64,000 nucleotides of DNA from WHSW01 sp963846565 (GCA_963846565.1 CAWJWL010000005.1:1550001-1614000); one strand, 5' to 3'; counted from the stretch's first letter, positions 51,428 to 60,516 are shown. The notes: generated by a model from the letters alone, not told the origin. Translations and numbers: made by a program.

Positions 51428-52320
51428 CCGGCCCGCAGCGCTTCGAGCTGCGCTGCGATTGCAAGCCCGAGGAAGAGGGCGAGCGCTGTGAGCAGGGTCC
51501 ACAGCAGGAGCCCGATCGTTCCGGCAAGCGGGCCGTAGGTCTCGCCGAAGCCGCGGCTCAGCGATAGGAACGCGGCGAGCATGCCGGTGAACGCGAACCA
51601 GAGCGCCACCGAGAGGCCAGCGCCGAGCGCGAGCCAGGAGAGCGACGGTTGCGAGCGGAATGGGGCGGCCCGGAAGATCACCGTGACGGCTGCGGCGACC
51701 AGGAGCGCCCCGAGCGGCCAGCGCCCGATCGACCACGCGGTGTCGATTCCGTCCCCCCAGCCGGTGACCTGCTTCGCCGCGTCGCCGATCTCCGAGCCGG
51801 CGACGACGAGGGTGAGCGCCGCAAGCGTCGCGATCCCGGCCGTGAGCGCGAGCAGGGTCGCGCGGGTGTACTTGGCGAGCGCAGGGCGGTCGCGCTCGAC
51901 GCCGTAGATCCGGTTCGCGCCGCGCTCGATCTGGCCCATCGCGGTCGAGCCGGCGATGAGCGCCGCGATCAATCCGAGGGTGAGCGCCGTCTCACCGCTG
52001 TCCTCGGATCCCTGGTCTGTGGCTTGCGTCAGCACCTCGCCGGCCGGTCCCGGAGCGAGGTCGCGAAACGTCTGGCTGATCACCTCCTCGAGCTCGCGCT
52101 CACCGGCGGCGTGTCCCAGAGCGACAATCGCGATCAACGCCGGGATCAGGGTGAGCGTGAACTGAAACGCGAGCGCGCGCGAGTGGCTGAACCCGTCGGC
52201 GTAGCGGAAGCGCACGAACGAATCGCGCAGGAGGCGCCTCACGCCGGTAGCGCGCACCGTCTCGAAGGCGTCGTCGCCCTCGAGGTCCTGCGTCTCCGGA
52301 ACCTTCGTCGCCGTGCTCAT
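51403..52320 (-). CDS. YihY/BrkB family membrane protein
   Basis: The 305-residue protein has the six-helix YihY pattern: FRYADGFSHSRALAFQFTLT, LIPALIAIVALGHAAGEREL, LTLGLIAALIAGSTAMGQIE, ALTAGIATLAALTLVVAGSE and GPLAGTIGLLLWTLLTALAL. Despite the old label of ribonuclease BN, the family is a membrane protein of unclear role. It begins with a 30-residue cytosolic segment. Confidence 0.88.
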   Translation of the reverse strand: MSTATKVPETQDLEGDDAFETVRATGVRRLLRDSFVRFRYADGFSHSRALAFQFTLTLIPALIAIVALGHAAGERELEEVISQTFRDLAPGPAGEVLTQATDQGSEDSGETALTLGLIAALIAGSTAMGQIERGANRIYGVERDRPALAKYTRATLLALTAGIATLAALTLVVAGSEIGDAAKQVTGWGDGIDTAWSIGRWPLGALLVAAAVTVIFRAAPFRSQPSLSWLALGAGLSVALWFAFTGMLAAFLSLSRGFGETYGPLAGTIGLLLWTLLTALALFLGLAIAAQLEALRAGQSEPAEA

Positions 52321-52414
52321 CGTTCGTCTCGGGTTTCGTCGGTGTTCGTCGCGGGGTTCGTTTCAGGCTCTGCAGCTTGGGTAATCCGCTGTGACAAGCG
52401 GAAAGGAGGACGCT

Positions 52415-52474
52415 ATGTACATCGGAATCGGGACGCTTCTGATCATCATCCTGCTGATCGTGCTCCTCACCTAG
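52415..52474 (+). CDS. 19-residue hydrophobic peptide
   Basis: ATG at 52415 follows a strong ribosome site (AAAGGAGG, 52402-52409) and encodes MYIGIGTLLIIILLIVLLT, a single membrane helix, ending at TAG 52472-52474. The near-ideal ribosome site and exact helix length make chance unlikely. Its stop region overlaps the convergent gene by four bases. It could be a membrane-inserting peptide or a regulatory micropeptide. Confidence 0.6.
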   Translation: MYIGIGTLLIIILLIVLLT

Positions 52475-53442
52475 GGGATTAGGGCCGGGAGGACCAATTC
52501 GGCGAAGACGGCGCGGTGGTCGGTCCCCGCGACGTCGTGCGCCGAGAACTCGGAGATGCCGATCCGGTCGTCCGCGAGCACGTGGTCGATCGCGAACAGC
52601 GCCGGGAGGATGCGGCGATCTGTGGGCCAGGTGAAGGTGAGACCCTCGCCGAGCTGCTGCGCCGCGTCCTCGTAGCCGCCGTCGATGACGTCGCGGAGCG
52701 CTTCGTGGTCGAGCGTGGCATTGAAGTCGCCGGCGAGGACGCGTAGGGGGGCCGACCCGGCTCGCGGCAACGCGGCCAGGTCGGCCTCCCAGACACCGGC
52801 GCCCGAGGTCGGCGGGACGGTGTGGACGGCGGCGATCTCCACCGGCTGGGCTCCGGCCGGGGCCACCGTGGCCCGCACGAGCCGGAAGCCGCCGGGCAGG
52901 AGCGAGCGGTCGGAGGCCCGCGGTCGGAGGCCGGCACGCAGGTAGAGACCCGTGCCCGTCGCCCGAGGGGCGGCGGCGAGGACCTGATGCGGGAAGAGGT
53001 CGGCGATCCCGTCGCGGCCGAGCTGCTCGGCGAAACGTGGCGTCAGTTCCTCCACCGCGAGCGCGTCGGCATCGAGCTCACGGGCGAGGGCGACGACGGC
53101 GGCCGGGTCCGCTTCGCCGAATTCGACGTTGATCGCGAGGATGCGTGCGGTCGCGGCGGGCTCCCCGTCGGGCGAGCTCACGCCTCCGAATGCCCGCGGC
53201 AGCATCAGCAGGGCGAAGCAGAGCACCAGCGCCCCGGCAGCGAGCGCGGCGGCGCGCTTTCGCAGCACGATGGCGAACACCACGGCGATCGGCGACGCCA
53301 GCGCCACCCACGGGGTGAACGAGATCAGCGCGACCGAGATCCGCAGCTCGTCGAGACCGAGAACGCGGAACAGCAGCCACGCGGCGAGCGCGGCGACGGG
53401 CGCCCAGGCGGCAATCGCCACGATTCGGTCCCGCCACGGCAT
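52471..53442 (-). CDS. Membrane-anchored endonuclease/exonuclease/phosphatase-fold protein
   Basis: A 323-residue protein with three N-terminal helices (IVAIAAWAPVAALAAWLLFR, VALASPIAVVFAIVLRKRAA, AGALVLCFALLMLPRAFGG) and an EEP domain outside: LAINVEFGEADPAAV, ALAVEELTPRFAEQL, VEIAAVHTVPPT, VLAGDFNATLDHEAL and the final GTDHRAVFAEL. GDFNAT and GTDHR are the metal and catalytic motifs. The layout resembles VanJ/YafD-type lipid or phosphate-ester hydrolases. Substrate unknown. Confidence 0.88.
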   Translation of the reverse strand: MPWRDRIVAIAAWAPVAALAAWLLFRVLGLDELRISVALISFTPWVALASPIAVVFAIVLRKRAAALAAGALVLCFALLMLPRAFGGVSSPDGEPAATARILAINVEFGEADPAAVVALARELDADALAVEELTPRFAEQLGRDGIADLFPHQVLAAAPRATGTGLYLRAGLRPRASDRSLLPGGFRLVRATVAPAGAQPVEIAAVHTVPPTSGAGVWEADLAALPRAGSAPLRVLAGDFNATLDHEALRDVIDGGYEDAAQQLGEGLTFTWPTDRRILPALFAIDHVLADDRIGISEFSAHDVAGTDHRAVFAELVLPALIP

Positions 53443-53657
53443 CGTCCATATGATCGGGCACGGGACGCGGGCGAGCCGAGGAAGCCGGTTAGCTACCGAC
53501 CCAGCGCGAGCTGTGAGCGCCGCGGTCCTCGTCGAAGTCCACGGTCAGGTGGCGCAATTCCTCGAGCTCGGGCATGAGGACCACGTCCGCGTGCCGGCTC
53601 GGGGTGCTGCGAGCGGGACCGTGACGGGCAACGGGCGGGCCTGCGAGGATGGGCGGC

Positions 53658-53795
53658 GTGACGAGCGGGCGCAAGCTGGAGCAGGAGCGCGCAACGGAAC
53701 GCCAGGCGAACCGAGCGATGATCTGGATCCTCGTGATCGCGGTCGTCGCGATTCTTCTGTTCTGGCTCGTCGGCTACGAGGCGATCTTCGAGTAG
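53658..53795 (+). CDS. Small single-helix membrane protein
   Basis: From the GTG at 53658 (ATG 53649 is possible) a 45-residue protein reads VTSGRKLEQERATERQANRA, then the helix MIWILVIAVVAILLFWLVGY and EAIFE, stop 53793-53795. The charged helix plus membrane helix pattern is typical of small envelope proteins. It lies in an otherwise empty 440-nt interval (53443-53881). Confidence 0.6.
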   Translation: MTSGRKLEQERATERQANRAMIWILVIAVVAILLFWLVGYEAIFE

Positions 53796-53881
53796 AGCCG
53801 GCGCTCTCGAGAGGCGATGCAGTCCCGGAAAGAGAGAGCCAGGGCGGCGAATCGGCTCTCGCGCTCGACCTCGGCCCGGTT

Positions 53882-55528
53882 CTAGGAGACGCGCGCTGCG
53901 TCGCCGCCGACCCGGCTCTGGTGAGGGAGATCCGCGACCACCCAGCTCGCTTCTACCTCAACGTCCACACGGCGGCGTTCGGCGCCGGCGGATGCGCTCG
54001 CCGCACGACTCACCCGCGAGGACGGGGCGTGCATCGTCGGCATCAGGGACGGTGCGAACCCGGGAAGACTGAGCGAGAACCGCGACCCGGACGGTGACGA
54101 CTCGACCGAGCAGCGTCCGCCGTGCGCCCTGGCCACGGCGTCAACAAGGGCGAGACCGAGACCGAGACCGGCGCCGCCGTCATGCGACGCCTGCCGTGGC
54201 TCGGCACGCCCGAAGCGATCGAAGATGCGTCCGAGCGCATCTGCGGGGATCCCGCTACCGGCGTCGGATACCTCGATAGTCAGCGTCCCGTGGTCGTCTC
54301 GCGAGCGCAGTTCAATCGCCTGTGTCCGGGTCGTGTGCTTGACGGCGTTCTCGAGCAGCGCGTCGAGGACCGCGTTGAGGGCGTCGGCGTCGGCGTTGAG
54401 AGTCCCCGGGGCGAGTTCGCCGAGCCGCCACGGTCGAGGGACCGTGTCGGACCAGCGCACGAAGCGTTCCTCGAGGTGGACAACGGCATCGAGCGGACGG
54501 CGCTGGAGCCGCTCCGGTTCCTCCGCGCGCGCCATCATCAGCAGGCGCTCGATCATCCGGTCGATCCGCCCGAGCTCGTCGAGGGCGACGCCCAGGCCCT
54601 CCGGGCGCCCGCTCGTGCGGTGGGCGTTGTCGATGTGACCGCGCGCGATCGTCACCGGGGTGCGCAGTTCGTGCGAGACGTCCTGGAGGAAGCCGACCTG
54701 ACGGTGCAGCAGGTCGATCGCGGCCTGTCGCCGGCCGCGTTCGAGCTCCAACGCGAGCGCCCGCTCGCGAGCGGCATCGATTCTGTGCATTCGATCCGCT
54801 GCCAGCCGGCCGAGCAAGAGCACGAGTGGCAGCGTCGCGAGAGCCGCGAGCGGCGTCTCGACCGCCTGCCACGCCGCCAGCGCACCGACCGTAGCGAGGG
54901 CGGCGTCAACGCCCCAGACCCGGAACATCATCCGGATGTGCTCGCGGGGCCCGGCCTTCAGCGACAGGAGCTCATGGACGCTCGCCGAGGCGAAATCCGC
55001 AACCACTTGTGCAGCGAAGGCAGCGACCAGCGCCAGTGCTGATGCATGGGTCGCGTCGCCGGCGGCAACCGCGGTTATCACCAGGGCGGGACCGAGCGCA
55101 TGAAACGAGTCGCCGGCGGAGAAGACGACGCGATCGAGGGGCTGAGCGCGCGTCACCGACGCGGAGAGTGCGGCGAGGACAAAACCGGCGAACACCAACA
55201 GCGGCACGTACTCGGCCGGCGCGAGGACGAACAGGGGGATCAGCGTCAGCTCGGTCGGGGTAAATGAGCCGCCCGCAATCGGGAACTCGACGCGGGCTGC
55301 GATCGCGTAGGCAATGACGAGAACGCCCGCGAGCGGATGGATCTCCGTCGTCGGCTGTGCCACCACCGCGAGCGCCCCGGCGGCGAGCAGGAACGCCACC
55401 GTCATCGAGAGCTCGAGCCGGAGCTCGCTTCCCTTGATCGGCCGATTGCGCCCATCCCAGTTCGGCTCGGTCGTGGAGTCGGGCACCGCAGCGTCCGGCG
55501 GTATCTCTAAACGAGGCTCCGCGGGCAC
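53882..55528 (-). CDS. Membrane sensor histidine kinase
   Basis: From the GTG at 55528 (ATG 55561 is an alternative that overlaps the upstream gene) the protein has about 548 residues. Seven or so helices come first (LELSMTVAFLLAAGALAVVA, LAGVLVIAYAIAARVEFPIA, ALALVAAFAAQVVADFASAS), then the HisKA box FLQDVSHELRTPVTIARGHI with the phospho-accepting His, and the ATPase boxes ALLENAVKHTT (N box), VSDAGSGIPADALGRIFDRF and GGAGLGLGLALVDAVARAHG. The kinase fold should end near GSRFSLSLPGF; a 65-residue tail follows, perhaps from a frameshift. It follows the secreted protein gene and, beyond it, the response regulator. Confidence 0.9.
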   Translation of the reverse strand: MPAEPRLEIPPDAAVPDSTTEPNWDGRNRPIKGSELRLELSMTVAFLLAAGALAVVAQPTTEIHPLAGVLVIAYAIAARVEFPIAGGSFTPTELTLIPLFVLAPAEYVPLLVFAGFVLAALSASVTRAQPLDRVVFSAGDSFHALGPALVITAVAAGDATHASALALVAAFAAQVVADFASASVHELLSLKAGPREHIRMMFRVWGVDAALATVGALAAWQAVETPLAALATLPLVLLLGRLAADRMHRIDAARERALALELERGRRQAAIDLLHRQVGFLQDVSHELRTPVTIARGHIDNAHRTSGRPEGLGVALDELGRIDRMIERLLMMARAEEPERLQRRPLDAVVHLEERFVRWSDTVPRPWRLGELAPGTLNADADALNAVLDALLENAVKHTTRTQAIELRSRDDHGTLTIEVSDAGSGIPADALGRIFDRFGRAEPRQASHDGGAGLGLGLALVDAVARAHGGRCSVESSPSGSRFSLSLPGFAPSLMPTMHAPSSRVSRAASASAGAERRRVDVEVEASWVVADLPHQSRVGGDAARVS

Positions 55529-55529
55529 G

Positions 55530-56639
55530 CTAGTTGCGCTTGTAGGGATCGACGTAGACATCGTCGATCAGCCATTCCTCAGGGCCGCCGGTGACGTAGA
55601 ACCGGAGCTGGACCTGTCGCACGATCGACGGCTTCGGGAGCGCGCTGCGGAATTCCACCCTGCCCGAGATCCCCCAAGCCGTGTACCTCTTGCCGCCCTG
55701 GGCGTCAAGCGCGACCACGTTTTGCTTGCCGCCCGGGTCCGTCCAGAGCGCCGCGACCCTGAGCTTCGATCCCGGGGCGAGCGCTCGGGCGAAAAACCTG
55801 AAATGGGGGTAGCGGCTGTCGAGGCACATCGGCGGCGAGGTGGCCGACCCCATGCCGGAGATCTTGAGCGCGCGCGTACCGCTGCCTCCGATCGGATGCG
55901 GGTTCGACTCGCTGACGATCGCCGTCTCGCCGGTCGTCGCCCAGCTCAGCGGACCCTCGAAGGTCCCGCCGGTTAGCGCGACGTACTGGTCCCAGTCGCC
56001 CCAGGGAGCGAACACGGGCGTGGCCTGAACGTCGGCGCAGGCCGGCGTCGCAGTCCTGGACATGTAGACGCCATCGACGAGCCAGCTGCCTGACCCGCCG
56101 TCCATGCGGAACACCAGACGCACGTCGCGGGTGCCGTCGCGGGGCACGATGTCGCGGAGCGCCAGCGTCGCCGACGGAATTGCCGATGAGTAGCGCTTGC
56201 CGTCGAGGTCCGCTATCTGCTTCGCCTTCTCTTTACCGTCGGCCTCCGTCCAGAGAACCGCGACCTTCAGGTGTGATCCCGGCTCAGGCGCACGGGCGAT
56301 GAACCGAACACTCGGGTCGTGGTCGTTGACACAGAAGGCAGGGGAGGTAATCGACGCGTCATCGGCCTCGAGATGTGCCGCGGTCGAGTTGGTGCCGTCA
56401 GCGGCCGGGAAATCAACGGCCGGGGCCAATCCCGCCGCACCCGCCGGCGTCCAAGCGAGGCCTCCTTCGAAGCTGCCGCCCGGAACCTCGTCGTAGGCGC
56501 GGAGATCGCCCCAGGCGTCGAAGACGGGCGCAGCCGCGACGCTGTCGGTGCAGGGAGTGGCGCGCGCGGCCTCGGTTGCGAACGCGGCGAGGGCAGCCAG
56601 GACAACTGCCGACGCACCAGCGACCCGCCGTGCCGTCTT
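55530..56639 (-). CDS. Secreted protein with two tandem repeats
   Basis: A 369-residue exported protein with signal peptide RVAGASAVVLAALAAFATEA. Two copies of one module follow: ATPCTDSVAAAPVFDAWGDL with GGSFEGGLAWTPAG in the first, and ATPACADVQATPVFAPWGDW with GGTFEGPLSWATTG in the second. Each then has a jelly-roll-like part ending in WLVDGVY or WLIDDVY, as in carbohydrate-binding-type modules. Standing between response regulator and histidine kinase genes, it may be part of their sensing path or their target. Confidence 0.75.
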   Translation of the reverse strand, partial: KTARRVAGASAVVLAALAAFATEAARATPCTDSVAAAPVFDAWGDLRAYDEVPGGSFEGGLAWTPAGAAGLAPAVDFPAADGTNSTAAHLEADDASITSPAFCVNDHDPSVRFIARAPEPGSHLKVAVLWTEADGKEKAKQIADLDGKRYSSAIPSATLALRDIVPRDGTRDVRLVFRMDGGSGSWLVDGVYMSRTATPACADVQATPVFAPWGDWDQYVALTGGTFEGPLSWATTGETAIVSESNPHPIGGSGTRALKISGMGSATSPPMCLDSRYPHFRFFARALAPGSKLRVAALWTDPGGKQNVVALDAQGGKRYTAWGISGRVEFRSALPKPSIVRQVQLRFYVTGGPEEWLIDDVYVDPYKRN

Positions 56640-56805
56640 CATCGATTCACCGACGCGTCCAAAGACCCCCAATTCCGATCATCCTCTCCTTCTCCCCTGA
56701 CCCGACCCGGCGATATCGCGCAAGCTAACGCGAACGAAGCTGGCCGGGCAGCGGATTCCACAACTCCGGGCCCGGATTCGCCCGGAATTACCGCGATTCA
56801 GGACC

Positions 56806-56848
56806 CTCTCATCCCTCTCCTCTCATCTCCCTCTCATCTCCCTCTCAT
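56806..56848. repeat. Direct repeats CTCTCAT with 11-nt period
   Basis: CTCTCAT starts at 56806, 56820, 56831 and 56842; the last three are spaced exactly 11 nt. The block lies 167-209 nt upstream of the secreted-protein start and just beyond the response regulator stop. OmpR/PhoB-type regulators bind direct repeats with about 11-nt spacing. A slippage-made low-complexity stretch is the alternative. The remaining bases of 56640-56805 show nothing else I can name. Confidence 0.5.
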
Positions 56849-56855
56849 CTAGGGC

Positions 56856-57515
56856 TCATGGCGAGAGGCTGTAACCGACGTTGCGGATCGTCTCGATGTG
56901 CGCCCGCGGACCGAGCTTCTGCCGCAGCCGGCGCACACAGACGTCGACGACGTTGGTGCGTGGGTCAAAGTCGATTCCCCAGACGTCGGCGAGGAGACGC
57001 TCTCGCGGCACCACGGCACCGGCGCTTTCGGCCAAACATCGGAGCACACCGAACTCCCGTTCGGAGAGCCGCGCCACCAGCTCGCCGAGGCGAGCCTCGC
57101 GGCTGAGAAGGTCGAGCTCGAGCTCGCCGATCCTGAGCGTCGAGCTGTCGGGGTCGTCGAGCCGGCTCATCTGCACCCGCACTCGGGCGACCAGCTCCTC
57201 GATTGCGAACGGCTTCGTCAGGTAGTCGGTGGCGCCGAGCTCGAATCCGAGCAGCTTGATTGGTAGCTCGGAGCGCGCTGTCAGCAGCAGCACAGCGGTT
57301 CGAGAATCTGAACGCCGGATCTCGCGCAGGACGACGAGGCCGTTGGCGCCCGGCAGCATGATGTCGAGGACGATGAGATCGAATCGGCCCGCTCGCGCCG
57401 CATCGAGCCCACTCGGCCCGTCGCTCGCACTCTCGAGCTCGATGCCCTCGGCTTCGAGCGCCTCGCGCACGAAATCCTGGATCCGGAGCTCGTCTTCGAT
57501 TAGCAGTACGCGCAT
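56856..57515 (-). CDS. OmpR/PhoB-family response regulator
   Basis: From the ATG at 57515 the protein has 219 residues. The receiver domain starts MRVLLIEDELRIQDFVREAL, has the phospho-acceptor Asp51 in DLIVLDIMLPG, the Thr in LLLTARS and the Lys in YLTKPFAIEEL. The C-terminal winged helix includes ELELDLLSREARL, LSEREFGVLRCLAESAGAVV and VDVCVRRLRQKLG. It pairs with the histidine kinase two genes downstream. An upstream in-frame ATG at 57572 adds 19 residues not typical of the family. Confidence 0.94.
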   Translation of the reverse strand: MRVLLIEDELRIQDFVREALEAEGIELESASDGPSGLDAARAGRFDLIVLDIMLPGANGLVVLREIRRSDSRTAVLLLTARSELPIKLLGFELGATDYLTKPFAIEELVARVRVQMSRLDDPDSSTLRIGELELDLLSREARLGELVARLSEREFGVLRCLAESAGAVVPRERLLADVWGIDFDPRTNVVDVCVRRLRQKLGPRAHIETIRNVGYSLSP

Positions 57516-57637
57516 GCTCGCCTCCCGCCGACCCTTGCGAACAGGGGTTGAAGCGGATGACAAGTCTGCCATTTAGGGCCGCGCTGCCGGGAACCTCACC
57601 TACCGTCGCGCCGGGTTAAACGGGAGAGGGGAGACGG

Positions 57638-58495
57638 ATGCGCAACATCGCAACGAGCAGCACAGGGGTGGCCGGCCCGCCGCGTGCCGTCGCGCGTGAA
57701 GTCGAGGGAATCGCGCGTCAGCACCGGCACCCGAGTCCGGCGAAGCCCACCGTCACGGTCGTCGTCCCGACCCTGAACGAAGCGCGCAACCTCCCGTTCG
57801 TCCTGCCACGGATCCCGCGCTGGGTCGACGAGGTGATCCTCGTCGACGGCGCCTCGACCGACGAGACCGTCGCGGTCGCGCGGTCGCTCTGGCCAGGAAT
57901 CCGGGTCGTCGAGCAGCCCCGGCCGGGGAAGGGCGCGGCTCTTCGGGCCGGTTTCCGGGCGGCCACGGGGGAGATCATCGTCACACTCGACGCTGATGGC
58001 TCGGCCGATCCTGCCGAGATCCCGTTGTTCGTCAGCTGCCTCGTCGGCGGGGCCGACTTCGTCAAGGGCTCGCGATTCCTCCAGGGTGGAGGGACCGACG
58101 ACATGGGGCCACTTCGACGTTTCGGCAACTCGGCTCTGCGGGCATCGGTACGGATCGCGTTCGGGGGCCGCTTCTCCGATCTTTGTTATGGCTACAACGC
58201 CTTCTGGCGACGCCTGCTTCCCGCGCTCGAGGGTGACGCCGACGGGTTCGAGATCGAGACGCTGCTGAACGTCCGCGCCTTGGCCGCCGGCCTCCGGGTC
58301 GCCGAGATCCCGAGCCACGAGGCCGCCCGCATCCATGGCGTGACGCACCTGCGGACGTTCCGTGACGGGGCGCGCGTTCTTCGCGTGATCCTGCGCGAGC
58401 GCGCGCTGCTCGGTCCGTCCGCCGCCCCGTCACCGCCCGCCCGCGAGCTCGCGGACGGGCGGGACGAGCAGCGGGTTGTGGCTCATGCTCGTTGA
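57638..58495 (+). CDS. Family-2 glycosyltransferase (DPM1/polyprenyl-phosphate type)
   Basis: A 285-residue GT-A fold enzyme: VTVVVPTLNEARNLPFVLPR, VDEVILVDGASTDETVAVAR, and the DXD-like ATGEIIVTLDADGSADP. RFGNSALRASVRIAFGGRFS and DLCYGYNAFWR follow, as in dolichol-phosphate-mannose-synthase-like proteins. It lacks C-terminal membrane helices. A GGGGAG ribosome site precedes the ATG. It opens an operon of overlapping polysaccharide genes. Confidence 0.88.
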   Translation: MRNIATSSTGVAGPPRAVAREVEGIARQHRHPSPAKPTVTVVVPTLNEARNLPFVLPRIPRWVDEVILVDGASTDETVAVARSLWPGIRVVEQPRPGKGAALRAGFRAATGEIIVTLDADGSADPAEIPLFVSCLVGGADFVKGSRFLQGGGTDDMGPLRRFGNSALRASVRIAFGGRFSDLCYGYNAFWRRLLPALEGDADGFEIETLLNVRALAAGLRVAEIPSHEAARIHGVTHLRTFRDGARVLRVILRERALLGPSAAPSPPARELADGRDEQRVVAHAR

Positions 58496-59555
58496 GTCGC
58501 CGACGCGCTCACGGCTCGCTCAAGCGCCGCCGACCGCGCGCGAGCGGTGGAGTGCGCTCGTCGAGACGGATGCTTCGGCGCTGGTCAGTCAGGCCCCGGA
58601 GTGGCTCGACGTCCTGTGTCGCTCGGGCTTTGAAGATGCAACGCGCGCGTATGAGACCGCGACGGGCGCACAGATGCTGCTTCCGCTCGCCCGCCGGGTG
58701 GGGTCCTTCCCGCGGCGGCTCGCTCCACTGGCATCGATGCCCGCCGCGTGGGGGATGGGAGGTCTGCTGACCGAGGAACCGCCGTCGGTCGCCGACGTCG
58801 CACACGTCGTCGAGGATCTGCGCTCCCTGCCCGCGCTCCAAGTACTGGTGCGGCCGAATCCGATCCACGCGCAGCTTTGGGATCGTGCCAGCCGCGGGTC
58901 CGGGGTGAAGGTGATTCCCCGGCGAGCTCACGTTCTCGACCTCGCCGGCGGCGCGAGCGTCGTCTGGAGCGAGCGCTTCTCCGGTTCGGCTCGGCGGGCG
59001 GTTCGCAAGGCGGAGGCTGCGAATCTGGAGATTCGCAGCGGCAGCGACCATGAGCTCCTGGTCGACTTCCGCAGGCTTTTCGAGCTCTCGGTTGAGCGCT
59101 GGGCGGTGGCACAGGGCGAGCCGGTGGCGCTCGCACGGGTCCGGGCGTATCGACGCGACCCGCCGGCGAAGTTCCTCCATCTCGCGCGCGCCCTCCCCGA
59201 GGGTGTTCGTGTGCTCGTCGCGTACGACGCGGACGTTCCGATCGCCGGGCTGATCGTGCTGCTCGGCGCGAACGCAAGCTACACGCGCGGCGCAATGGAC
59301 AAATCGCGAGCCGGGTCGCTGCGGGCGAACGAGCTTTTGCAGTGGCGGGCGATCAAGGAGGCCTGCGCCGCGGGATGCCGCCACTACCACTTTGGCGAGA
59401 CCGCGAACTCGGCCTCGCTCGCCCGCTTCAAGGAGAAGTTCGGAGCCGTTGCGCTGCCCTACGCCGAGTACCGCTTCGAGCGCCTGCCGATCACGCGGGC
59501 GTCCAATCTCGTCCGGAGCTCGGTCAAGAGGGCGATCGGATTTCACGATGCTTGA
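58476..59555 (+). CDS. GNAT/FemAB-like acyltransferase
   Basis: A 359-residue protein of the FemAB/BioF2-like double-GNAT type. Its first half has SALVSQAPEWLDVLCRSGFE and the second half VRVLVAYDADVPIAGLIVLL, ANASYTRGAMDKSRAGSLRA and GCRHYHFGETANSASLARFK. In exopolysaccharide clusters such proteins are thought to acylate or aminoacylate glycan precursors. It overlaps the first glycosyltransferase by 20 nt and the next by 8 nt. Confidence 0.82.
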   Translation: MWLMLVESPTRSRLAQAPPTARERWSALVETDASALVSQAPEWLDVLCRSGFEDATRAYETATGAQMLLPLARRVGSFPRRLAPLASMPAAWGMGGLLTEEPPSVADVAHVVEDLRSLPALQVLVRPNPIHAQLWDRASRGSGVKVIPRRAHVLDLAGGASVVWSERFSGSARRAVRKAEAANLEIRSGSDHELLVDFRRLFELSVERWAVAQGEPVALARVRAYRRDPPAKFLHLARALPEGVRVLVAYDADVPIAGLIVLLGANASYTRGAMDKSRAGSLRANELLQWRAIKEACAAGCRHYHFGETANSASLARFKEKFGAVALPYAEYRFERLPITRASNLVRSSVKRAIGFHDA

Positions 59556-60516
59556 CCGGCGCGCGTCGGATGCCGCGGCCGCGGCCGGTGCGCCGTCGGT
59601 TGCGGTTGTCGTCTGCGCGTTCACGATCGAGCGCCGAGCGCTGCTCGCCGCGGCTGTCGAGTCGCTGTGCGCGCAGACACGGGCCCCCGAAGAGGTCGTC
59701 GTCGTTGTCGACCACGCCCCCGCCCTGCTCGAGTGGGCGCGATCGGCTCTGAGCGGGGTAGTGGTAATCGAGAGCGGTGAGCCCCGCGGGCTGTCGGGGG
59801 CCCGCAACGCGGGGATCGCAGTGACGACCGCGGACATCGTCGCCTTTCTCGACGACGATGCCGAAGCGGAACCCGACTGGCTCGAGCGGCTGGCCGCCGC
59901 CTACGCCGACCTCGCCGTCGTCGGCGCCGGCGGCTCGGTCGTCCCGGCCTGGCAACGGCGGCGACCGCGCTGGATGCCCGAGGAGTTCGATTGGGTTGTC
60001 GGCTGTAGTTACCGCGGGCTTCCCCGGGAGCCAGCTCCGGTCCGCAACCTGATCGGGTGCAACATGTCGTTCCGTCGTGCCGCCGTGGAGATAGCCGGCG
60101 GGTTCGACGGCGGCCTCGGGCGGCTCGGCTCGGACGGCTCCGGTTGCGAGGAGACCGACCTCTGCATCCGTCTCACCGCCGCCTGTCCCGGCGCGGTGGT
60201 TCTCTACGACCCGTCGGCTCGCGTCGTCCACCAGGTGCCCGCCGAGCGCGCCCGGGTTCGCTACTTCATCGGCCGCTGCCACGCCGAGGGCCGCTCGAAG
60301 GCGGCCGTCGCGCGACGGCTCGGGCGGACTGCGTCGCTGGCGAGCGAGCGCGCCTATACCCGACGAACCCTCCCGGCGGGTCTACGCGCGGCGCTCGGCG
60401 CCTTCGCCCGCGGCGACCCTGCCGGCCTCGCGCGCGCCGGCGCGATCGTCTTCGGGTTCGCGGTGACCGCCGTCGGCTTCTCCTCCAGCGCCGTGGCCGG
60501 GAGGCTCGCGCGATGA
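59548..60516 (+). CDS. Family-2 glycosyltransferase
   Basis: A 322-residue GT2 enzyme from the ATG at 59548. AVVVCAFTIERRALLAAAVE opens the nucleotide fold, GLSGARNAGIAVTTADIVAF leads to the metal-binding FLDDDAEAEPDW, and GCNMSFRRAAVEIAGGFDG plus GCEETDLCIRL form the acceptor-site ED motif. A C-terminal hydrophobic stretch (IVFGFAVTAVGFSSSAVAGR) may touch the membrane. It overlaps both neighbours. Confidence 0.9.
   Translation: MLDRRASDAAAAAGAPSVAVVVCAFTIERRALLAAAVESLCAQTRAPEEVVVVVDHAPALLEWARSALSGVVVIESGEPRGLSGARNAGIAVTTADIVAFLDDDAEAEPDWLERLAAAYADLAVVGAGGSVVPAWQRRRPRWMPEEFDWVVGCSYRGLPREPAPVRNLIGCNMSFRRAAVEIAGGFDGGLGRLGSDGSGCEETDLCIRLTAACPGAVVLYDPSARVVHQVPAERARVRYFIGRCHAEGRSKAAVARRLGRTASLASERAYTRRTLPAGLRAALGAFARGDPAGLARAGAIVFGFAVTAVGFSSSAVAGRLAR

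Noticed and set aside
53489..53575. 28-residue reverse-strand frame (MPELEELRHLTVDFDEDRGA and on)
   Set aside because: Sensible amino acids but no ribosome site or promoter; overlaps the region before the small membrane gene. Evidence too thin to list.
56806..56848. Short CRISPR-like array
   Set aside because: Repeat unit is 7-11 nt without spacers; period fits regulator sites or slippage, not CRISPR.
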